Below are positions 53,734-59,828 of a stretch of 59,828 bases of DNA, piece after piece; the first letter of the stretch is position 1, and each line of letters begins with the position of its first letter. The position numbers and the translations under genes were made by a program. The stretch spans positions 1 to 59,828 of the forward strand of contig JAEWDF010000041.1 of NCBI GenBank assembly GCA_023390245.1, given 5' to 3'. This DNA is from Pseudomonadota bacterium (GTDB lineage: Bacteria; Pseudomonadota; Alphaproteobacteria; Caulobacterales; Caulobacteraceae). Below the pieces are notes generated by a model, which did not search any database, had not been told where the DNA came from, and saw nothing but the letters and a program-made list of their open reading frames with translations.

Positions 53734-54042
53734 ATGCGCACCCTGCTGCTGGTGATGGGCACCTTGGCGACCCTGTCGCTGGGGGCCGCCGGCGCGTCCG
53801 CCGCCCCGCGCCAGGCGCCGCCCTGCCATGAGATGGGCGGGACGACGCCCGTGTCGGACCACCACACGCCCGCCAAGGCCATGAAAGCCATGGCCTGCTG
53901 CGCCGCCTGCGTGGTCGCCCCCGCACCCGAAACGCCGACCGACGGGAAGGCGACACTGTCGCGCGCCTCGGTCGCGCCCGCGCCGACCCTGGCCCTGCCC
54001 GGCCGGCGCCCGACGCCGGAGCCCGCCCCGCCCCGACCCTGA
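53734..54042 (+). CDS. Small secreted Cys/His/Met-rich protein, metal-linked
   Basis: About 102 residues, signal peptide MRTLLLVMGTLATLSLGAAGASA, then PPCHEMGGTTPVSDHH and MACCAACVV, a set of Cys, His and Met that could bind copper. The proline-rich tail looks disordered. An upstream in-frame start (53689) cannot be excluded. It lies 53 bp before a His/Met-rich outer-membrane-like gene, suggesting a shared copper-handling role. Confidence 0.55.
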   Translation: MRTLLLVMGTLATLSLGAAGASAAPRQAPPCHEMGGTTPVSDHHTPAKAMKAMACCAACVVAPAPETPTDGKATLSRASVAPAPTLALPGRRPTPEPAPPRP

Positions 54043-54095
54043 TCGATGCGACACCGCGCCGCTCGGCGCGCCCATCCCATCATCAGGAGAGAGCC

Positions 54096-55466
54096 ATGAC
54101 GGCTTCACGATCCCTCGCCGGTCCCTTGGCCGGCGCATCCCTGCTCGTCCTCGCCCCGGCGGCGGCGGCCCAGGACCACGTCCATCATCCCGAACCGGCC
54201 GCAGACGATCCGCACGCGGCGCACGCCATGCCCGCCACGCCGCCGGAGGCCCAGGCCCAGAGCCAACCCCACGACATGGCGGCCATGGCCGGCCACGCCA
54301 TGACCAGCCCGCTCGGCCCGTGGCTCATGACGCGCGACGCCTCCGGCACGGCCTGGGGCCCGGACGACGGCGAGCATGCCGGCGTCCACGCCATGAAGGG
54401 CGACTGGACGATCATGAGCCACGCCCTGCTCAACCTGGTGCAGGACCACCAGTCCGGTCCGCGCGGCGGCGACAAGACCTTCGTGTCCGGCATGGTGATG
54501 ACGGCCGCCCGGCGCGACCTCGACGACGGCTCGACACTGAACCTGCGCGCCATGCTGAGCCCCGACCCGCTGATGGGACGGGACGGCTATCCGCTGCTGC
54601 TGGCGGCGGGCGAGACGGCGGACGGCGTCCAGCCGCTGGTCGACCGCCAGCACCCCCATGACGCCATCATGGAGCTGTCGGCCAGCTATGCGCGGCGGCT
54701 GTCGGACAGCGACAGCGTCTATGCCTATGTCGGCCTGCCGGGCGAACCGACCTTCGGCCCGCCCGCCTTCATGCACCGCCTCAGCGCCATGGACAGCCCG
54801 GAGGCGCCGATCACCCACCACTGGCTGGATTCGACGCACATCGTCTTCGGCGTGGCGACGGTCGGCTGGGTGCGCGACCGGTTCAAGGTGGAGGCGTCCA
54901 GCTTCAAGGGCCGCGAGCCCGACGAGGAACGGTGGGGTTTCGATTCGCCCCGCCTGGACAGCTGGTCGGCGCGCCTGTCGTGGAATCCGACGCCGGCCTG
55001 GTCGCTGCAGGCCTCCTACGCCGACGTCTCGGCGCCGGAGCAGCTTGAGCCGGAAGAGGACGAGACGAAATGGTCCGCCAGCGCCCTGCATACGCGCCGG
55101 CTGGGCGAGTCGGGCTGGTGGTCCTCGACCCTGGCCTGGGGCCGCAAGACCAATGATCACGGGACGTCGAAGAACGGCTGGCTGCTCGAATCGGCCGTCC
55201 ATCCGAACGACCGCTGGACGGTGTTCGCCCGAGCGGAGCGCATCGAGACCGACGAACTGACGCCCGGCCTGCACGGCGGCCATGGGGACATCCACACCGT
55301 GTCCAAGGCCTCGCTGGGCGTCGTGCGGGACTGGCGGCTGGGCGAACACGTCCGCCTGGGCCTGGGCGGGCTCTACGCCGCGAACCGCGTGCCGCGGCCG
55401 CTGGAGCCGCTCTACGGCGGCGAGCCGACCGGATCGATGCTGTTCGTCCGCCTCAAGATCGACTGA
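54096..55466 (+). CDS. Predicted outer-membrane protein, His/Met-rich N-terminus
   Basis: A 456-residue protein with signal peptide ending APAAAAQDH, then a His/Met-rich stretch (HVHHPEPAADDPHAAHAM, MAAMAGHAM), then a beta-strand-rich domain with alternating aromatic residues ending in MLFVRLKID. The His/Met part and the secreted Cys/His neighbour suggest copper handling, as in CopB-like neighbourhoods. I do not recognise the barrel family for certain. Confidence 0.65.
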   Translation: MTASRSLAGPLAGASLLVLAPAAAAQDHVHHPEPAADDPHAAHAMPATPPEAQAQSQPHDMAAMAGHAMTSPLGPWLMTRDASGTAWGPDDGEHAGVHAMKGDWTIMSHALLNLVQDHQSGPRGGDKTFVSGMVMTAARRDLDDGSTLNLRAMLSPDPLMGRDGYPLLLAAGETADGVQPLVDRQHPHDAIMELSASYARRLSDSDSVYAYVGLPGEPTFGPPAFMHRLSAMDSPEAPITHHWLDSTHIVFGVATVGWVRDRFKVEASSFKGREPDEERWGFDSPRLDSWSARLSWNPTPAWSLQASYADVSAPEQLEPEEDETKWSASALHTRRLGESGWWSSTLAWGRKTNDHGTSKNGWLLESAVHPNDRWTVFARAERIETDELTPGLHGGHGDIHTVSKASLGVVRDWRLGEHVRLGLGGLYAANRVPRPLEPLYGGEPTGSMLFVRLKID

Positions 55467-55473
55467 ACCTCGG

Positions 55474-55495
55474 AAGGCCCCGGCGACGGGGCCTT
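55474..55495. terminator. Hairpin between convergent genes
   Basis: Perfect 9-bp stem AAGGCCCCG/CGGGGCCTT with loop GCGA, 8 bp after the outer-membrane gene. It touches the stop of the leftward 45-residue gene. The A and T ends suit termination in both directions. Confidence 0.65.
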
Positions 55496-55632
55496 CAACC
55501 GACCGGCGTCTTCAGGCCGCCGAGGACCGCTTGGCCGGCGAACCACAGCACCGCCCCTGCGCCCGCCGCCGCGCCTGTCACGACGATGGTCCGGAAGTGC
55601 CGGTGCAGGTGATACAGAATCTCGCCGATCAT
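55495..55632 (-). CDS. 45-residue single-helix membrane protein
   Basis: MIGEILYHLHRHFRTIVVTGAAAGAGAVLWFAGQAVLGGLKTPVG-like product: an N-terminal basic part, one hydrophobic helix (IVVTGAAAGAGAVLWFAG) and a short tail. Its stop overlaps the hairpin at 55474-55495, which would end the message. It is short, has no recognised family and lacks an obvious strong ribosome site (AAGACGC), so it is tentative. Confidence 0.45.
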   Translation of the reverse strand: MIGEILYHLHRHFRTIVVTGAAAGAGAVLWFAGQAVLGGLKTPVG

Positions 55633-55747
55633 GCGCGTCTTCCTTCAGCATATCTCCCGGCGGCGGCGCTCCGGATGACCCGGGCGCCGATTATCGTTGA
55701 CGGGAGAATAGCCGATTCCCAGGCCGCGCGGCCTGACATTGCGGTGA

Positions 55748-57400
55748 TCAGACCAGGCGGCTCTGGATCACGGCGGCGCCGATGAAGCTGGCGAACAGCG
55801 GATGGGGCGCGAACGGCCGGCTCTTCAGCTCCGGATGGTACTGGACGCCGATGAACCAGGGGTGGTCCGTCCGCTCCACCGTCTCAGGCAGGACGCCGTC
55901 CGGCGACAGGCCCGCGAACACCAGGCCGCCTTTCGCCTCGATCGCTTCGCGATAGTTGATGTTGACCTCATAGCGGTGACGGTGCCGCTCGCTGATGGCG
56001 GTGTCGCCATAGATGCCGGCGATCTTGGAGCCCGCCTTCAGCGTGGAGTCATAGGCGCCCAGACGCATGGTGCCGCCCAGGTCGCCGCCCATCTCGCGAA
56101 GGACCCGCTGGTTGCCCTGGACCCATTCGGTCATCAGGCCCACGACCGGCTCTTCGGTCGGGCCGAATTCGGTCGACGACGCCTTGGGGAAGCCGGCCAG
56201 GTTCCGCGCCGCCTCGATCACCGCCATCTGCATGCCGAAGCAGATGCCGAAATAGGGGATGTTGCGCTCACGGGCGAAGCGGGCCGCCTCGATCTTGCCC
56301 TCCGAGCCGCGCTCGCCGAAGCCGCCCGGCACCAGGATGGCGTGGGCGCCCTCTAGACGTTCGGCGCAGGCCTCGGGGTCGCCCTCGAAGGTGTCGGCCT
56401 CGACCCAGTCGATGTTGACCTTGACGTTGTTGGCCACGCCGCCGTGGTGCAGCGCCTCGATCAGCGACTTGTAGGCGTCCTTCAGCACCGTGTACTTGCC
56501 GACCACGGCGATGGTGACCTCGCCGTCCGGATGCAGGCGACGGCGGACGATCTCCGTCCAGCCCGACAGGTCGGGCTCGGGCGCGTCGACGACGCCGAAG
56601 TGGGCCAGCACCTCGCGGTCCAGCCCCTCGCGGTGATAATCCAGCGGCACGGCGTAGATGTCGGCCGAATCCATCGCCTGGATGACGCCGCTTTCGCGCA
56701 CGTTGCAGAACAGGCCGATCTTGCGCTTCTCGTCGGCGGGGATCGGCTGTTCGCAGCGGCACAGCAGGATGTCGGGCTGGATGCCGATGGAGCGCAGCTC
56801 CTTGACCGAATGCTGCGTCGGCTTGGTCTTCATCTCCCCGGCGGTCTTGATGAAGGGCAGCAGAGTCAGGTGGACGAAGCAGGACTGGCCGCGCGGCAGG
56901 TCCTGGCCCAGCTGGCGAATGGCCTCGAAGAAGGGCAGGCCCTCGATGTCGCCGACGGTGCCGCCGATCTCGACCAGCACGAAGTCCACGTCCTCGCCGT
57001 CGTCGGTCAGGGCCTTGGTCAGGCAGAAGGCCTTGATCTGGTCGGTGACGTGGGGGATCACCTGCACCGTCGCGCCCAGATAGTCGCCGCGCCGCTCCTT
57101 CTCCAGGATGGTCTGGTAGATGCGGCCGGTGGTGATGTTGTCGGACTTGGCGGCCGAGACGCCGGTGAAGCGCTCGTAGTGGCCCAGGTCCAGGTCCGTC
57201 TCCGCCCCGTCGTCGGTGACGAAGACCTCGCCGTGCTGATAGGGGCTCATCGTGCCCGGATCGACGTTCAGATAGGGGTCCAGCTTGCGCAGGCGGACCT
57301 TGTAGCCGCGCGCCTGCAAAAGAGCGCCGAGAGCGGCGGAGGCGAGGCCTTTTCCAAGCGAGGAAACCACGCCGCCGGTGATGAACACATAGCGAGCCAT
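55748..57400 (-). CDS. pyrG: CTP synthase
   Basis: A 550-residue enzyme that turns UTP and glutamine into CTP. N-terminal synthase domain: MARYVFITGGVVSSLGKGLASAALG (P-loop region), LDPYLNVDPGTMSPYQHGEVFVTDDGAETDLDLGHYERF. C-terminal class I glutaminase: ILVPGGFGERGSEGK, YFGICFGMQMAVIE (nucleophile Cys) and GVQYHPELKSRP (His-Glu). Length and motifs are fully typical. Confidence 0.98.
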   Translation of the reverse strand: MARYVFITGGVVSSLGKGLASAALGALLQARGYKVRLRKLDPYLNVDPGTMSPYQHGEVFVTDDGAETDLDLGHYERFTGVSAAKSDNITTGRIYQTILEKERRGDYLGATVQVIPHVTDQIKAFCLTKALTDDGEDVDFVLVEIGGTVGDIEGLPFFEAIRQLGQDLPRGQSCFVHLTLLPFIKTAGEMKTKPTQHSVKELRSIGIQPDILLCRCEQPIPADEKRKIGLFCNVRESGVIQAMDSADIYAVPLDYHREGLDREVLAHFGVVDAPEPDLSGWTEIVRRRLHPDGEVTIAVVGKYTVLKDAYKSLIEALHHGGVANNVKVNIDWVEADTFEGDPEACAERLEGAHAILVPGGFGERGSEGKIEAARFARERNIPYFGICFGMQMAVIEAARNLAGFPKASSTEFGPTEEPVVGLMTEWVQGNQRVLREMGGDLGGTMRLGAYDSTLKAGSKIAGIYGDTAISERHRHRYEVNINYREAIEAKGGLVFAGLSPDGVLPETVERTDHPWFIGVQYHPELKSRPFAPHPLFASFIGAAVIQSRLV

Positions 57401-57472
57401 GGGCGGACACCTTACTCCATGATTCGCGTCCGGCGAGACGCCGGATGCGATCGAACTGTTGATCAAAAGAAG

Positions 57473-57496
57473 AAAGCGCGCCGGGCGGCGCGCTTT
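57473..57496 (-). terminator. Rho-independent terminator after secG
   Basis: Perfect 10-bp stem AAAGCGCGCC/GGCGCGCTTT with a GGGC loop, followed on the minus strand by CTTCTTTTG. It lies between the secG stop and the pyrG start and separates the two transcripts. Confidence 0.88.
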
Positions 57497-57518
57497 CGGG
57501 GTCGTCTTAGGGCCGGCC

Positions 57519-57932
57519 TTACTGGGCCGGCTGCGTCGGCGTCGCCGAACCGGAAGGCAGGCTGGCCTCCAGGTCGTCCAGCGACGGAGCCGCCGGCTGG
57601 GCCGGTTGCGCCGGCGGAGTCTGGGCCGGCTGCTGCTGCGCCGGGGCCTGGGGCGTGGTGGCCAGGGAGCCGACGGCGTCGGCGTCGATCACCGACTGCG
57701 ACGCCCGGTCCATGTTGCCGACGATGGTCAACGCGATGGTCAGGACGAACAGCACGCCCGCCAGCCACCAGGTCGTGGTGGTCAACAGGTTGCCCGCGCC
57801 GCGCGCGGTCATGAAGCCCGAGGGGCCGCCGCCCATGCCGAGAGCCCCGCCCTCCGAGCGCTGCAGCAGCACGATGCCGGTCAGGGCGATCGCGACCAGG
57901 ATGATGGCGACGAGCAGGATGGTCTGGAGCAT
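57519..57932 (-). CDS. secG: SecG translocase subunit
   Basis: A 137-residue inner-membrane protein. Two helices, ILLVAIILVAIALTGIVLLQ and WWLAGVLFVLTIALTIVGNM, flank the conserved loop RSEGGALGMGGGPSGFMTARGAGNLLTTTT. A long proline/glutamine-rich tail (APAQQQPAQTPPAQPAQPA) is typical of Caulobacterales. It follows tpiA with a 77-bp gap. Confidence 0.96.
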   Translation of the reverse strand: MLQTILLVAIILVAIALTGIVLLQRSEGGALGMGGGPSGFMTARGAGNLLTTTTWWLAGVLFVLTIALTIVGNMDRASQSVIDADAVGSLATTPQAPAQQQPAQTPPAQPAQPAAPSLDDLEASLPSGSATPTQPAQ

Positions 57933-58009
57933 GGCGGCTTTTATCTGTGGCGCGCGACCGCGCCGATCAAGCGGCGGCCTCTATCACCGAAGCGAAAACA
58001 GCGCAAACC

Positions 58010-58759
58010 TCACGCCGCGCGGATGATCTTCAGGAAATCCTCGGCCTTCAGGGACGCCCCGCCGACCAGGGCCCCGCCCACCTCGTGCGTCGCCAGGATA
58101 TCGGCCGCGTTGTCCGGCTTGACCGAGCCGCCGTACAGGATCGGCGCATGGCCGGCCGACGGCCCCAGTCGCGCCACCAGGGCGGCGCGCACGGCGTCGT
58201 GGGTCTCGGCGATCTGCTCCAGGGTCGGCGTATGCCCCGTGCCGATCGCCCACACCGGCTCGTAGGCGACCGCGAACGGCCGTTCGGCCAAGACGTCCGG
58301 CAGGCTGTCGCGGATCTGACGCGCCACCACCTCCAGGGCCCGGCCCGCCTGGCGCTCCTCCAGGGTTTCTCCGATGCAGACCAGCGGCTCCAGGCCCGCA
58401 GCGACGGCGGCCTCGACCTTGGCGGAGACGAGGGCGCAGGTCTCGCCGCACAGGGCGCGCCGCTCGGAATGGCCCAGGACCACCAGCCGGGCGCCGGCAT
58501 CGGCCAGCATCTCGGCCGAAACGGAGCCGGTGAAGGCGCCCGACGGCCGGTCATGGCAATCCTGCCCGCCCAGTTCGACCGGCCCCCCGGCCAGGACCGC
58601 GCGCATTCGGTCGATCAGGGTCGCCGGCGGCATCAGGGCGACACGGCAGGCCTCGGGTCGCGCTTCCAGCGCCTCGCGCAGCGCGCGCGCTTCCCCCAGG
58701 GCGGCGGAGACGCCGTGCATCTTCCAATTGCCGCCGATCAATTTCACGGATTGTTTCAT
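58010..58759 (-). CDS. tpiA: Triose-phosphate isomerase
   Basis: A 249-residue glycolytic enzyme. Substrate Lys in IGGNWKMHG, catalytic His in VLGHSERR, catalytic Glu in VAYEPVWAIGTG and the C-terminal YGGSVKPDNA loop are all present. It is read leftwards and is divergent from the ppiD-like gene, with 143 bp for both promoters. Confidence 0.98.
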   Translation of the reverse strand: MKQSVKLIGGNWKMHGVSAALGEARALREALEARPEACRVALMPPATLIDRMRAVLAGGPVELGGQDCHDRPSGAFTGSVSAEMLADAGARLVVLGHSERRALCGETCALVSAKVEAAVAAGLEPLVCIGETLEERQAGRALEVVARQIRDSLPDVLAERPFAVAYEPVWAIGTGHTPTLEQIAETHDAVRAALVARLGPSAGHAPILYGGSVKPDNAADILATHEVGGALVGGASLKAEDFLKIIRAA

Positions 58760-58902
58760 CCGGCCTGTCTAGGCGCCCCGAACCGCCAAGCCAAGAGGGG
58801 GCGCCGCAATCTGGCCTTCATGGCGTCCTTGCGGGGGGACCGCCGCCCCGACTATACGCGCAGGAAGACGCCGCTGTTCGGTCTCGCCTTTCGGGTTTCT
58901 CG

Positions 58903-59828
58903 ATGATCTCCCTGTTCCGCGACTTCGCCAAGTCCAAGTGGGCCGCCGCCCTGCTGGTGCTGATCATGATCAGCTTCGTGATCGTGGGCGCGAGGATGGA
59001 CGTCTTCTCCAACCTGGGGGCCAAGCACGTCATCACGGCGGGCGACCGCTCGATGAATCAGACCGAGTTCCGCCTCGCCTTCGACCGCGTCCGTGAACGG
59101 CTGCAGGAACAGGCCGGCCGGCCGCTGACGAACCAGGACCTTGTCGCCGAGAACATCGACGCCCGCTTCCTGGCCAGCCAGACCGAGCAGCTGGGTTTCC
59201 TGAACTGGGCCTGGCGCGCCGGCATCCGCCCGGGCAAGGAACTGATCGTCAAGCAGATCCGCCAGATCCCGGCCTTCTTCAACCAGGTCACCGGCCAGTT
59301 CGACCAGGAGCAGTATCAGCAGACCCTGGCGCAGCAGAACCTGACTCCGGCGATGCTGGAGCAGGACATGCGCGACCAGTATGTCAGCGAACACTACGGC
59401 GCCGCCGCCTTCGCCGGCGCCCGCGCGCCGCGCATCTACGGCGCCCTGGTCGCCGGAGAGGCCTTCGAGTCGCGCGACGGCCGCTGGTTCGAGGTCACCC
59501 AGGCCATGGCCGGCCAGGCCCCGCGCCCGACCGACGCCCAGCTCAACGCCTTCATCCAGGAGAACGCCGAACGGCTGCGCAGCCCGGAGTTCCGCCAGGT
59601 CTCGCTGGTCCTGTTCACGCCCGATCCGACCGCCGCCAATGCGGCGATCACCGACGACCGCATCCGCGAGCGCTTCGAGTTCAAGAAGGACAGCCTGGGC
59701 CAGCCGGAAACGCGCACCTTCGTCACCCTGACCGCGCCGAACCGCGCCACGGCCGAGAAGATCGCCGCCGCCCTGCGCGCCGGCCAGTCGCCGGCCGACG
59801 CCGGCCGCGCCAACAACGTGCGCCCGGC
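58903..59828 (+). CDS. ppiD: PpiD/SurA-like periplasmic peptidyl-prolyl isomerase (cut by right edge)
   Basis: At least 308 residues; the C-terminus is outside. One N-terminal membrane anchor (WAAALLVLIMISFVIVGA), then a SurA-like chaperone region (VITAGDRSMNQTEFRLAFDRVRERLQEQAGRPLTNQDLV). The parvulin catalytic domain is expected further right. PpiD helps newly exported proteins leave SecYEG, which fits its place beside secG. The tpiA-ppiD order is typical of Caulobacterales. Confidence 0.92.
   Translation, partial: MISLFRDFAKSKWAAALLVLIMISFVIVGARMDVFSNLGAKHVITAGDRSMNQTEFRLAFDRVRERLQEQAGRPLTNQDLVAENIDARFLASQTEQLGFLNWAWRAGIRPGKELIVKQIRQIPAFFNQVTGQFDQEQYQQTLAQQNLTPAMLEQDMRDQYVSEHYGAAAFAGARAPRIYGALVAGEAFESRDGRWFEVTQAMAGQAPRPTDAQLNAFIQENAERLRSPEFRQVSLVLFTPDPTAANAAITDDRIRERFEFKKDSLGQPETRTFVTLTAPNRATAEKIAAALRAGQSPADAGRANNVRP

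Noticed and set aside
54105..55349. A 414-codon leftward frame opposite the outer-membrane gene
   Set aside because: No recognisable domain and extreme R/G/H composition; shadow frame.

Overview
The window looks like a high-GC alphaproteobacterial chromosome, most likely Caulobacteraceae (Brevundimonas-like). Reasons: strong GC codon bias, the backbone order pyrG-secG-tpiA-ppiD, an imuA/imuB/dnaE2 mutagenesis cassette with LexA boxes of the alphaproteobacterial type (GTTC-N7-GTTC, read here as GAAC-N7-GAAC), and closest-feeling homologues from that group. The taxonomic call is inference, because no database was searched.

Positions 1 to about 34,100 are the right-hand part of a mobile element, probably an integrative conjugative or mobilizable element. 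It begins inside a MOB-P-like relaxase gene (cut by the window edge), with mobC and a probable oriT nic site (TATCCTG/CCC at 1482-1490). It ends with an excisionase-like protein and a tyrosine integrase pointing at a tRNA-Gln gene (34091-34164), the probable attachment site. Housekeeping genes of the element are ArdC antirestriction, DUF736, SRAP (YedK/HMCES-like), ImuA, ImuB, DnaE2, a PilZ-like protein and a large ParB-like protein.

Five cargo blocks are packed between these core genes, and most look like genome defence. (1) 1642-2949: a lone protein with a PD-(D/E)xK-like nuclease motif. (2) 7468-11159: a tightly coupled operon of a helical protein, a QueC-like PP-loop enzyme, an Xre-ImmA/IrrE regulator-protease and a PIN-like protein; it sits between imuB and dnaE2 on the opposite strand. 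(3) 14496-17130: three consecutive HEPN-like proteins, each junction a 4-bp ATGA overlap. (4) 17248-19319: DUF4062 (TIR-like) plus an AlbA_2/Schlafen-like protein. (5) 19537-23783: nucleotidyltransferase-HEPN, DUF2971, DUF2026 and a KAP-like P-loop NTPase. A TrlF-type PHP-ATPase (27031-30012), a lipoprotein nuclease and a membrane protein complete the cargo. Blocks 2 and 3 are the best candidates for undescribed systems.

From the tRNA-Gln rightwards the sequence is ordinary chromosome: tRNA-Pro, DUF924, a DHA2-type MFS pump, an NfeD/SPFH pair, an extradiol dioxygenase-like protein, WrbA, two zinc peptidase-like proteins, a GPH-type MFS carrier, MazG, a HAD phosphatase, YaaA, a hydroxybutyrate dehydrogenase-like SDR, a patatin-like lipase, Sua5-type threonylcarbamoyl-AMP synthase, cytochrome b561, an acyl-CoA dehydrogenase, a trypsin-like protease, oligopeptidase B, a GNAT acetyltransferase and a small metal-binding/outer-membrane pair. 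It closes with pyrG, secG, tpiA and the start of ppiD.
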